DNA from: Pigoraptor vietnamica
Taxonomy: Eukaryota > Opisthokonta > Filasterea
NCBI GenBank assembly: GCA_943704525.1
Contig: CALSCQ010002040.1
Span: forward strand, 1 to 49,877
Direction: 5' to 3'
DNA length: 49,877 bases
Position 1 is the first letter of the stretch. Each line of letters opens with the position of its first letter. This document shows positions 15,001-27,518 of the stretch, in pieces. The translations under genes were made by a program, and so were the position numbers. The notes below the pieces were generated by a model. That model did not search any database and was not told the origin of the DNA. It worked only from the letters and a program-made list of their open reading frames with translations.

Positions 15001-17415
15001 CGTCACAGGAATAATCGAGCCTTGGACCGCGCAAGGGCCGGACACGAACGCCGCAGTGAGCGTGCCAGTCGCCGTACCAAGTGCCGTGACGTTGAAGTAC
15101 TGCGCAGCCACGGAGGACGCGGGGAACACAACCGCAGCCGGCGACACGGTAAAGCTCGCTGTGCTAGAGGACGACAACGACATGCGCACATCTCCCGCCG
15201 CGCAGCGATCCGTCGGCGAGAGAGCGAGAACCGTCGTCGCGCCAACTTCCGTGGTGAGGGATGCAACGGAAAACAGGGCAGCCAACACGTTCACAGCCGT
15301 CACCGTGCAGCGAACCGACGACAGCCGGATCGCCGTATCACTCGAAGACGCAAATGTAGCGTCCACCTGTCCCGTCGCCAGCGCCCTAACTGTCACAGTC
15401 TGATCCACTTGGGCGTTCGCCGACGTGAATGTGAGCTGCGAGACCGAAAACGTGGCGATGTCCGACCGCGACAGGTTCACGACGACCCGCACGTCCGTGG
15501 CAATATCCGAGGAGAGGCGCACCATGAGCGCACGGGTGGCGCCAACGTTGATCGACGGCGTCAGTTCGCTCAGCACGACAGACGGAATCGAAAGGACCGA
15601 GAGAGCAAAGCTCGACGACGCGACGAGCGAGGTTCCAGAGACGCGCTGGATTGCAACAGAGCACGAGCCCGAAGCGCGGCCCCCGACGGTGACCGAAGCC
15701 GCAGTGGAATAGTTCGAGGGGCTAAACGTCAGCAGCGTGCGACTGACGTTCGCAACGTTCGCGTCGCTGACGGCGACCGAAAACGTGGTGATGTCCGCAG
15801 GCGCCCTCGAGAGCGCGACAGAGAATGCTCCATTGGACCCGACGTGTATAACGGCCGACGCCGGCTGCACCACCAGCGTCGGCAGCGACGTCACGGTCAC
15901 CGTCGCCGAGGCGGACGAAATCGTTGACGAACCGGACGCCTTCGAGAACGCGAGCGTCACGGATCCGGCCGCTTGTCCCGACACAGTCACCTGCTGCGGC
16001 ACCTGGTAGTTGCGAGACGTGAACAGAAGCGCCGTCGTCGAGACAGACGCAACACCGGCGGACCCGACAACCTGCACGCTGATCTGCGTGTCGTCCATCG
16101 GCTCGGACGAGAGCGTCACGGCGACGGTGCCCGAGCGCCCAGCCTCGATAGAGAGCGTCGAGGGGCTGACAACGATGGTCGGCCTGCCCAGGCAAGACGC
16201 CGTGAACACGGTATCCGGAAAGGACAGTGCGCACGAAATGTCCCGCGTAAGGCGAATGCCGCAGCTCCCGATGGTCCCCGTCACCGACACGGTGAGGGAC
16301 AACGTCGTGATGGATCCCGACGAGAAGGTCAGCGAGGAAGCGAGCGGGCGAGCAATGAGCGCATTGTCCGTCGACAGTCTCGCTACGCACGCAAGCGGAA
16401 TCGTGTCGTTGAGAGCCACATCGTACACGACCGTCGACCCAGAACCGTTGTACTCCACCGCGCGCCGATACCCAGACGACACGCAGGTTCGCCCCTCCAC
16501 GACGAAGTTGGGGGCGCCTGAGAGCAGGCTGTAATATGAGCCGCCGTCGGTGGACACGGTAATCGGATACAGTCCTGGCGTCGCCGAAGCAGGGACCGTG
16601 CAGCGCACCGTTCCGTACGTGCTCGACGCCTCCCAGTTGGACGAGTCCACAACAGCCGCCACCGCGGTCAGATTGCCAAACTTGCAGAAGACAGACGACG
16701 AAGCCGAAGACGGAATCTTGTACGGCAGCATCACCACCACCGACGTGCCCGGCGGTCCCGAGGACGGTTGCAGCGACCGGATGCTCGGGCGACTGCACGA
16801 GTAGGTGCGACGGGTCGAGCACGGCCGCCCGCCGTAATAGCGAGCGACGGACACAGGGACTGGGTCGTCGTCGGGATCAAGCGCCGGCGCATCGCACACG
16901 ACGTAACCACTCGAACTCCCGTAGCCATTCACGACGCTCCTCACGGGCGAGTAGCGCGACCCGAACATACAATAAGAGGATGTCGAGTACCGTGTCGTGT
17001 CGGTCACAGCGACCATCACCGTCGTGAGTGAAGGACCCGTCGGCGGCGACAGAGAAACGACTGAAATGTCGTTGTACGTGAACGTCGCCGTTGAATAGGG
17101 GCCGGGAAAGGCAAACGAGAACGCACGGACGCGCACGCGATAGGGCGTGTCTTCGTCGCCACCCGCAGGCGTGTTGCACGTGATGGACGGGGGGTCCCAT
17201 CGCACGCTCGTCACGGGCGACGGGTCAAGGCCCTCGAACTCGCATCTGCTCTGCAACGAAATGTAGCGGAACATGAAGTCGTACGCGCTAAAGGTCAGCG
17301 TGACCTCCGTGTACGAGTCTCCCATAGAGGGCGAGATGCTCAGCACCGTCTGAGCAGCCACGTCGACGGGAACGAGCGACGTCGCCACGAGACATAGGGC
17401 AAGCACGAAGCGCAT
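1..17415 (-). CDS. Giant secreted modular protein (signal peptide, IPT/TIG-like domains, about 49 tandem beta-sandwich-like modules), 3' end beyond window
   Basis: Start ATG at 17415 gives a signal peptide (MRFVLALCLVATSLVPV...). An upstream in-frame ATG at 17478 would bury it, so I prefer 17415. Exons on the minus strand: 17415-13509, 13397-11130, 11051-9864, 9779-9192, 9110-8814, 8742-8449, 8368-6584, 6504-6208, 6075-5782, 5668-5372, 5294-4710, 4609-4316, 4238-2472, 2391-2095, 2010-832, 760-1 (open at the edge). All 15 introns are phase 1, 71-132 nt, mostly G|GTGAGT donors. At least 5,365 residues are encoded. After the TIG region, modules of 98-99 residues repeat with motifs like LSSAPLD near the middle, LTFT..NYS..QTVTV after it, and a linker ending in a PSIVLSPSS-like strand. 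The modules are almost cysteine-free. Known: this repeat style is typical of Ig-like/Calx-beta-like sandwiches in large adhesins. Inferred: cell-surface or matrix adhesin. No membrane anchor is visible because the C-terminus lies outside. The family is not recognised with certainty. Confidence 0.85.
13075..13280 (-). other. Asp/Asn/Arg/His-rich insertion in the first module of exon 2
   Basis: The first module of exon 2 is lengthened by about 65 residues that begin near CDSEDGSRLHC and end near SCDDGVVYTW. The insert is very rich in D, N, R and H and includes a run with repeated DxD spacing (DDDNDDDDRDGHDCDYD). It has several cysteines, which the ordinary modules lack. The reading frame is kept and the module's last strands resume after it, so it is probably a surface loop. 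A metal- or calcium-binding role is only an inference from composition. Confidence 0.6.
16190..17415 (-). other. N-terminal region of giant protein: signal peptide plus three IPT/TIG-like domains
   Basis: Residues 1-22 form a hydrophobic signal sequence. Three units then begin with the IPT/TIG-type opening: SISPSMGDSYTEV (about residue 26), SLSPPTGPSLTTV (about 120) and SLQPSSGPPGTSV (about 214). Each is followed by a cysteine-bearing strand (CEFEG, CMFGS, CKFGN) and a second strand with Cys (ITCNTP, VVCDAP, VRCTVP), the usual IPT/TIG layout in plexin/Met-like and slime-mould TIG proteins. A further cysteine-containing segment (about residues 312-408) has no domain I recognise. The 98-99 residue modules start at about residue 408. 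This is the only cysteine-rich part of the chain. Confidence 0.7.
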
Positions 17416-17703
17416 AGTCAAGCCTGCGCGCGCGCGCACCCTCGCGCGCGTGAAGCACGCGGGGCTGGGCGCATCCATTTTCAGTCACGCGCCGCAGGGG
17501 CCCAGACTGCGCGAATTTAACAATGACAAAAGCGAGACAGCAATGTCGTTTCTACGAATGAAGACAGGGTGGAAGAGAAGAGGCGAAAGAGCCCGCAAAA
17601 GAAACACGGGAAGAAAGTATGTGCAGAGTTCGTTTCTACGTTGCAATTTTCGATGCAGATTGGATGGGCCAATACCCACACGCAAGCCGCGAGGAACAAT
17701 TGT

Positions 17704-17734
<31 letters not shown>

Positions 17735-18381
17735 GCACACACAACACATGCGCGCACACAGACGCACGCGTGTGAGAGAGCAGGGCACCAGCGTGCAAAG
17801 CGCAAAGGCGGGCACTCGAGTGGGGACCTGCGCGGCAAACCGGCGGAGAGGAAGAGAATAGAGGTGGCGGGAATTGCAGGGAAAAGGCGTCTCGTAATGC
17901 ATTGCTCACACTTCACCGAGAATTATTTGGATATGAATTTTGTATGGAATCGAAAATTATTTCATTGCCAACCTCACTAACTCACTCTGTCCGCTTCCTA
18001 ATAATTCTAATTTGTATGAATTAACTATGGACGACCTGATGTACAGATAAATATCGTCGATTTTCATCGAGCGATTGTAATACTCAAAACTGATCACTAT
18101 GGGCAACTCCCGCGGCAGAGAGCCGTGATGATGTTACCATCGGGCGATATATTTTTCCCGATTTGGTAACACATCTACAATATGAACCTTTTCCGGCGCT
18201 AAGGAACAGGCGTTCAAGGGTTCGTTGCACCGCGTGCGGACACATTGTCGCATTTTACGATCGGAGAGTCACGTGACCGCGTGAACGTAAACGGCTGGTC
18301 CGTGCCGGCAAAAGAAAACCACTCGTGAAGGTAAATTTAGAGTTTGGACGACTACCTGCGCGCTCAGAGAACGCGAAAAGA
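17416..18381 (+). other. Intergenic region between divergent genes
   Basis: No gene is supported here. The left part next to the giant gene's start has GCGCGC tracts (about 17426-17453), as expected for a GC-rich promoter. There is a CA microsatellite near 17711-17742. From about 17900 to 18220 the sequence turns AT-rich. Open frames across the microsatellite encode only low-complexity His/Thr or Cys/Val runs and look accidental. Confidence 0.6.
17711..17742. repeat. (CA)n microsatellite
   Basis: A nearly pure CA dinucleotide run, continuing into degenerate CACG repeats, in the upstream region of the giant gene. Confidence 0.9.
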
Positions 18382-19253
18382 ATGCCGTTGAAGGTGGGAA
18401 CATGCTTGTGTGTGCGATGCTGCATAAGTGGGGGCGCTTATTCCGCATGCGTCGTAGGGAGACCTCAAGGAGAGCGACTTTAAGCAGTTGCTCGAACAGA
18501 TGACAGCCCTTCGGCAAGACAAGGACAGGGTGAGGGCAATTGTGGTAGCGGATGGACGGCAGTTTTCGGAATTGGTGAACGACGCGGGAGGGAAGTGCGT
18601 TTGGATCTTCCGCCCGTCGCCAGGCGTTACGACGGTTGCGGGTGCTCACCGACAGATTGCCGCGTATTGTCGAGCAACTCAAATTCATCGGCGGTGCCCT
18701 GCAACGTAATCCGTTGGGCACTCACTGACCCAACCCCAAAATCTCTGCAGCTACGGCTTCTAAAGCAAGCTGTCGAGGAAACAAATGTCACTTGCGCACA
18801 GGTGGGTCAGTTTGTCGGCAAAAGGTGCAGCTGCGTTATTGTCGCCACGGTTCCGCGACGGACTGAGCAGACGACCGCTCGTGTTAAACAACACCCTCTC
18901 TTTCGTGCTCGTTTGTGCCGTTATTACTTTCTGTCAGCAGCTGGCCTCAGTATCCATTGGTGTGAGACCAGCCGAGAGTCCGCCTGACTCACTGCCTTCG
19001 GATGCCACTGCATGAGTAATGGCGTTGATCTTTTCGTGCAATTTGCTGCCGTCATGCCTGACTCGTTTTGCCCCCTTGCCTCGGGCAGACGATTGCGTTT
19101 ATGCAGGCACATGTGTACGGCGACGCACAAGTTCAGTGTGTGGTGACCTGCCACCCAAGCATCTCGGACAAGGCAAACTTTGAGAGCGTGCTTAAGGCCA
19201 TGAAATTTCGGGAAGACAGCGACGCCGTCAGGAAGGCGCTCGGCATGTCTTAG
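18382..19253 (+). CDS. Small multi-exon protein resembling DUF4476 proteins
   Basis: Model: exon 1 18382-18393 (MPLK), exon 2 18458-18574 (starts GDLKESDFKQLLEQM), exon 3 from 18624 (starts ALRRLRVLTDRLPRIVEQ), then 18751-18801 (ends NVTCAQ) and 19089-19253 (starts TIAFMQAHVYGDAQVQ, ends KALGMS, stop). The pattern 'DF..LL.Q......D+VR.I' followed by 'T.AQ.I..M....Y.D.QV..V....P.I.D..NF..VL.A.KF..D...V' is typical of DUF4476 domains, whose role is unknown. The junction between exons 3 and 4 is unclear: a GTAATC donor after ALQ would need an acceptor inside the fourth exon near 18780, while the CTGCAG acceptor at 18750 needs a phase-0 donor I cannot see. The gene may therefore be real with one mis-drawn junction, or decaying. 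No signal peptide or membrane segment is seen. Confidence 0.45.
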
Positions 19254-20436
19254 GGGAGCTGGGGCCGGGTATTGAATGTATCCAACGACTGGTTGATATA
19301 TTACCTAGCATTAGAGTGCATTGTTTGTCCACCAAGATAGCTGGCCGTGTGCCGGCTTCCAGTTTGAGAAATGAGTGCCAGTATATTCAGTTGTTTCATT
19401 CCCCGAAATTCGTGGACTTATGTGTTTTCCATTGCTTCTGAGCGCACGGTCGATAACCTTTGTCCCTCTCCTCGTATTTTCACAATGTTCGACTGCATGA
19501 GAACTGCGCGTGCAACTACTGGATGCAGCGAACGTGGCGAAGCTTCCTAACAGCGCCCTTTATTCGTCAGAACTCGGCTAACGCCGACTGTAATTCTAAA
19601 CCTAGCAGCCGTGACCGGCGAGGCCGCATTTCGTCGTATTATGATTACTCGGCACCCGTAGCGTCCACGGCTCGGTGTTCAGTTGCCGTTGGCAAAGCTA
19701 TTTAACAGTCGCAGACAGTCCACGAACGGCATATTCCTAACCCGATAATTTGACTGACGGACGGCCATTACGGTAACCGTACGCCAGTTTTGAGTAGGCC
19801 GGGCCGACCTGTCCGGCAGCCGTGGCCATCTATGACGACTAACCCGCCCTGTCCAAGGCCGGGCCGGGTAGACCAACTGCCATCTATGGCGACCGACCCG
19901 TTGGCCGCCGGCAGACCGACTTGGCTGGCCCGGGCTGTCATGGGGCCGGCCATTAATTGCGCTGTTCACTAAACTGAAGGTCGGTAAAATTTTTTACGGC
20001 TGGTACAATTTCTGTGCAGCAACTTTGGCCCAGTTTATCCAGCTAATACAGAAGCAACTGTGATTGTCGTGCCGAATTACCGTCATGGGGACTCGGATCT
20101 TAGCCCCCGTGCGAATTACTGCCGCAGCGCGCACCAGCGAGTCGCTGTGCATTAGTCAGTTTACTGGCGAATAACTGACAGAATGAAAATTTCAGCACGT
20201 TGGAGAGGTTCAATACTTCCATGAAATTGGGTCGGCAGCCATAAAGGGGCATTGACGAGACACTTAACAGCTGAGCCGAGTCAGCCACTGGCCGAACAAT
20301 TGAAACCAAAATATATTAATTCCCCAGTCGGCACGTGTAGTAACTGACCGCGCCGACGCCTTCAATCGCGCCAATGATGCGTCCGGCCTCCTAACCGTAA
20401 GTTGTCCGACGGCGAAGAGCAAGGCAGCCCTGACCA
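19254..20436. other. Intergenic region without a recognised gene
   Basis: About 1.2 kb of moderate GC sequence with no open frame that resembles a protein. It contains a GC-rich patch (about 19795-19955) with two diverged copies of a CCATCTATGxCGAC-type stretch about 70 nt apart, and a small hairpin near 20155-20185 (GTCAGTT and AACTGAC arms). It could be a decayed mobile element, but no terminal repeats or coding remnants are clear. Confidence 0.4.
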
Positions 20437-23400
20437 TCATGCCATCTCAAAATCGAACGGAAATGAAACTTGAATCGCCTCCGACAGGTTGACAGAAGGG
20501 TCTGCAGCAGCGCCGTTTCTCATTCATGAGCCAAAAGAGAGAGAGAAAAAAAAAAAAAAAAAATTCAACTCACCTGCACGGACGCCGAGTTCGAACGCAC
20601 AACCCGCCCCGTAGGAGTTGAAAGCGGCGATGCGAATAGCAGTCACAACGCAAGGGGACGTCGCGCAGCCACCGCCGCCCAAGTCCTCCAGCCTGCCAAC
20701 CGAGTCAATGTCGATGGCGTCGTCATCGATCGATACGAGCGTCACAGCGTCGCTGACCAACTGGTCTCCCGCAAGCGCGCATTCAAACATGTCCACCTCC
20801 GCGGGACCCTCCGCCGGCACGCCTCTCGCACGGTCGAGAGTGGACAAGAGAGAACCTTCCAGGCAAACACCGACCGGAAACCGAGTGTCCGGCACCGGCG
20901 TCGGCTGATCAACAGCACCGCTTGGCCAGGTGCCGCTTCGACTGCGCTTGCGCGTCCGCGTCGTGTCCAACTCGCCGTCGCCCTTGCGCACTTTCCGCGG
21001 TCCGGTGCTCTGCAGCACGCCGCACACAGTGGCTGGTAGGCACGCGCCGCCCGCGCCAGGCTGAGGTTCACGCCCGATGCCGGTCGTCGCATCCACGACG
21101 ACGCAGTTCAGTGCCCCCTTCCACGCGACGATCCACTCATTTCTGTCAGAGCAGAACGACTCGACTACAAATCCGAGCAGCGGCGACGACCCGCATTCCG
21201 TCGGAGGGAGCCAAGTGACGACGAGGGACTTTCCGCCGTCCTTGTGGCATTTCGCGCGCACGATACGCCCGGGGACGCCTGTGGATCCGTCTGTCAGGCC
21301 AACGCCCCCGTGTACTCGGCTACACGCATGCAAGCGCATGCAAACAGCAAACACGGTACCTTCAAGAGTTGTGGACACGTGCAGCTCCGAGCTGAATTCG
21401 CTCTGTCCGCACGCGTTCACCGCAGCGACACGGAAAACGTACTCCGTGAGGGGTTGCAGAGCCTGGCGCTTCTCTTCGACGGCGCCTGCGGTGGCATGCG
21501 TGTCGCTGGGCGCGGCGACGGCGATCTCGTCTCCTTTCACCTCGGTTGAAAGTGGCGGCGTGGCGGCCGAGGGAGTGCCGATCCCGCTATCTACGGTCGC
21601 CTCGGGCGACGCAGTATTCGGCGTGGTGATTGCCTCATCACGCTTGAATTCGTCGCCACACACAAAGTCCGTCACGGTGCACGCGCAGTCGCGCACAACT
21701 CCCACATCGCGCCAGGCCGACCCGTCCTCCAAATGGCGAACCTGAACGTTGTATCCGTCCGCTGCGAAAGCACCGATTAGCAACGAGACCGCAGCACATG
21801 GGCGCGTGAATCAGTTGCACGATATAAAGCGAGGAAGAGGGCGGTTGTGCAAAGCGCGCATGCATGTTGTGCGTGCCTATGTCGAGGGGAAAGAACTTAC
21901 TGTTCTCCACGGATTCCCAACGAAGAACCACCTGAGACGCATTGCGATCCTCCGCCAAGAGGCCCGTCGGTTTTGAGGGCCGTCCTGCGCACACAACATG
22001 ATTCGCGGTATGAGCATCGCCGAATACGCGGGACGAATATTGGCGCATAACAGCAGAAGGAAAAACGCACACACGGTGTGAGGCAGCGCACCTGTTTCCA
22101 GCATCCACATGTCTTTGCAGCAAATTTGGCTGTTCCACGCGCGCCGGTACTCGTCGCGACCGCCCCAAACGTACATGCGCGATCCAATCTGTCCGTTGGC
22201 ATGCACGGGTGAGAAGGGGCGCACACCATCACACTCTCTCGCACTCCGCTTACCGTCACAGCCGCGTGTCCCGCACGCCCCTTGGGAAACCGACCGACGG
22301 TCGACCCTACTCGGACGGGTTCCCACGACATCGACGCTGCACACAGGCGTACTTGTCAGCCACTGCAACACTGCACATCAAAAGCCGGCTTCCGAACAGA
22401 CACTCACCGAGGTCGAGAACGGCGAGCGTCCCCGTGCAGCGCCACTCGCGCCTCGCGGGAGAGTCGTAGGCAGCCGCGATGCTTCCAGGCCCATAGCTCG
22501 CAGACCCGGATGACGGGAGCCCAGGCGTGGATGCCGACGGCGGCACCGACGTGACAACGGACGGCTGCGGCGTGCGATACGGGGGCGCATACGAAGTGCC
22601 GGTCGGAACCCAGCCGCCGAACACAAGCATGCGGTTGCCAATGACGACCGCCGAGTGAAGGCTGCGTGGTTCCGGGCGAGGTCCAAGCGTCTGTACCGGC
22701 AGCCACGACGAAGACTCTGCACAATTGGGGGAGCCCACAGTGTCAGGGAGAATACACGGTGGGAAATGAGGGTCGATGAAATGCGACGGATGAATTGCGC
22801 ACACCCCGCAACTGTTGGACAGAGCAGCTCACCGATGTCAAAGATGGCGACATCCGCGAGGCGCCTGCCGTTCATGCCGCCAAACACGACGATGCGGCCG
22901 TTGTGGACGACGCACGTGTGCGACTCGCGCGGCTGAGGCGGGGTTCCTCCGCACGCCACTTTGGACCAGCGGCCGACGTCGAGATCACAGACATGCATAT
23001 CTGTATGGGTGTGACCGCGGGCGACAAACGCATGACTACAAATGCACACGGACAACGCATACGAGAGTCAAGCTACCGAGCCGGCAAAAGACGACCCACC
23101 GTTCAAGTAACCGGGGCCGGCGGGGGTGCGCACGAGGCCGCCGAAAACAAAGAGCCGCCGGTCCACGAGACACACGGCAGTGCCAATGCGCGGTTGGGGC
23201 AGTTCGCCCTGGGCGTCAATGGAGCGCCAAGACCACGTGCGCGTGTTGAGTTCGAAGAGCTGCGGAACAGCAAGGAAGGGGGCGTTACTCACAACCACGG
23301 GCGTAAAACCAACAGTGCCAGGGGACAATAATCCGCACCCAAGAGGCTCACAAAGACATGCACGCGGGCAAAAAACATATTGTCCGCACCCAAGAGGCTC

Positions 23401-23949
23401 ACAAAGACATGCACGCGGGCAAAAAACATATTGTCCGCACCCAAGAGGCTCACAAAGACATGCACGCAGGCAAGAAAACACACCTCGTTGCTGAATTCCC
23501 CGTACTCGAGCATTCCGCCAAACACAAACAGCGACGCGTCGTCGGACGCAAGGCCATACGCCGCACGGCCAGACGGCAGTTGTCCCGCCTGCGCCGGTTG
23601 CGCCCACACGCCCGTCACTGCACGACGCTCATTCATCAGCCCAATTTGCGCAGCATGCCACAGGCACAAAGAGGGACGCCTATCCGTCGTCGTATGCCAC
23701 GCTCCACTTCCACGGGGTGCAGTGGTGGAACACACGGAATTGCGTGCAACAAGAACTTGGCAGCCCTTCCAACTTGACAGCCCAGCGTGAAACGTAAAAC
23801 CCACCCGTGTCGAACACGCAGACATCGTTGAAGATACCGTCATTTCCGCCGCCAAACAAGACGATGCGCTTCCCGATTGCCGCTGCACGGTGACCGTGGC
23901 GAGGGCGCGGCTGGCCATCGGCCGACAGCGGGACAGGGCGCCAGAGCAT
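20437..23949 (-). CDS. HCFC1-like: Host-cell-factor-1-like kelch-repeat and fibronectin-III protein
   Basis: Exons on the minus strand: 23949-23805, 23617-23484, 23259-23100, 23000-22833, 22716-22408, 22336-22254, 22188-22092, 21984-21901, 21761-21360, 21278-20574, 20501-20437, giving 783 residues. The first exon reads RPRHGHRAAAIGKRIVLFGG, matching the opening of HCF-1's kelch propeller. Further blades follow: LFVFGGMLEYGEFSNE, FVFGGLVRTPAGPGYLND, IVVFGGMNGRRLADV, MLVFGGWVPTG and MYVWGGRDEYRRAWNSQICC. The last is close to HCF-1's sixth blade. Fibronectin-III-like segments follow (GLLAEDRNASQVVLRWESV; SLVVTWLPPTECGSSPLLGF). HCF-1 tethers transcription factors to chromatin modifiers. The HCFpro cleavage repeats and long basic/acidic middle of vertebrate HCF-1 are absent, and the length is close to the short nematode form. 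The 81-nt intron at 21279-21359 is in frame and stop-free, so it could be read through. Confidence 0.85.
23333..23478. repeat. 51-bp minisatellite, about 2.8 copies, in HCF-like intron 2
   Basis: Units at 23333-23383 and 23384-23434 look identical. A third at 23435-23478 is truncated and slightly diverged. On the coding (minus) strand each full unit carries a TTTGTGAGCC stretch that resembles a splice donor. The array lies wholly inside intron 2 (23260-23483), ending a few bases from its real donor. Confidence 0.9.
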
Positions 23950-24399
23950 CCTCGCGAGAGGGGCGCAAATTTAGCGCCTTGAACGCTCTGCTGACACGGC
24001 TGGAGGGCTTGTACTGGCTTTTCTACTGCATTGTGAGAAAGCAGGTAGAGCCGAGTGGTCGCCGTTAACTGATGCGACCGTAACACGGCGTTAAAGAGGG
24101 TATAAGAGAGGAAGAAGGCTGTCGCAGTGTCAGTGCTAGCGAAAGCAAAGCCCGGCGCCCACAACGACGCACACAAGCACGCATTCGGCTGGATGTCCGT
24201 TCGCGCTTGTGCCGGTGTGTGAGCTGCGTCAGCGCTGGTGTTTTGCCACGTGTAACCTGGGACGCCACTGTGACATCATTACCTTTGTCCAATCGTCATT
24301 ACCTTTAGTCCATATTAGTGTAATAAATAATTTTATTGGACATATTTGGATATTTATTTTTAAATAAGAACATATTTAGTGTTAATGGATCGTAATGGC

Positions 24400-24419
24400 T
24401 ATAAAAGAAAATTTCGCGC
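24400..24419 (+). promoter_or_regulatory. TATA-like box and E2F-type site
   Basis: TATAAAAG is followed four bases later by TTTCGCGC. They sit about 230-250 nt before the katanin ATG. Spacing suits a core promoter with a long 5' UTR. The assignment is by motif only. Confidence 0.45.
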
Positions 24420-24574
24420 CCGTTTGAAAAATTCCTCAACGTTTCAAAGTCAACGTCCCCGCACAAACGAAGCACTCTTGCCCTTCTTTCTTCTTGCGCG
24501 CCAAGAAATTGACGCGCTGCGTGCCATTCATAGAGCTTAATCTCGTCTTTGCTCTCGAGAAGCATCGAAGTGCC

Positions 24575-24576
<2 letters not shown>

Positions 24577-24606
<30 letters not shown>
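24577..24606. repeat. (GT)n microsatellite near the katanin start
   Basis: Thirty bases of pure TG repeat ending about 40 nt before the start codon. Confidence 0.9.
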
Positions 24607-24608
<2 letters not shown>

Positions 24609-24648
24609 GGTACTGTGTGCCAACCGCGGCAGGGGCGCGTTCGCCGCC

Positions 24649-27129
<2,481 letters not shown>

Positions 27130-27518
27130 TCACATTGCACACACACGCACGCGCACCGACGCACACGCACACACACACTCTGTCTATACCATTCCGGTCG
27201 CGTGCTCGTTGCTGGCAGTGGGCTGCGCGCGTGCAGCGGCAGTCGCGAAAATATAAATATATATACTTTTTTTGTATTGTGTCTTGCTGTGGCAACGGCG
27301 GCGCAAGCCGCGGTAACATGTCGCCGTCGAATCAGATCATTCGGCGAACGGCACACTTTGAAACGACCCACCCACGTAAGACATTTCACAACACCTATAT
27401 AGTAGAGGCCTTCTCATTGCGCGTTCGTGTAAGAGAAATACTACAAACATAGAGGGGAGGCCTTCAAACGTGTGAGAGCAGTCTGCGACCCCCGAAGAGC
27501 CGCAGTAACGGTGACATC
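27130..27518 (+). other. Intergenic region between katanin and the methyltransferase
   Basis: A CA-rich stretch follows the katanin stop. An AT patch near 27247-27280 (AATATAAATATATATAC) may act in 3'-end formation or as the next gene's promoter. No coding sequence is seen. Confidence 0.4.

Larger units (their letters stand above)
23950..24648. promoter_or_regulatory. Shared upstream region of the HCF-like (-) and katanin (+) genes
   Basis: Only 699 nt separate two divergent start codons. The katanin side is AT-rich (about 24300-24420) and holds a TATA box-like TATAAAAG at 24400-24407, directly followed by an E2F-type TTTCGCGC at 24412-24419. A GT microsatellite at 24577-24606 lies just before the katanin start, probably in the 5' UTR. 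No coding sequence is supported in this stretch. Confidence 0.5.

Noticed and set aside
17416-17478. Upstream start codon at 17478 for the giant protein
   Set aside because: It would place about 21 Arg/Ala-rich residues ahead of a clear signal peptide; the start at 17415 puts the signal peptide at the N-terminus.
23333-23478. CRISPR-like direct repeats
   Set aside because: The units are adjacent with no spacers, inside an intron of a eukaryotic gene; this is a minisatellite.
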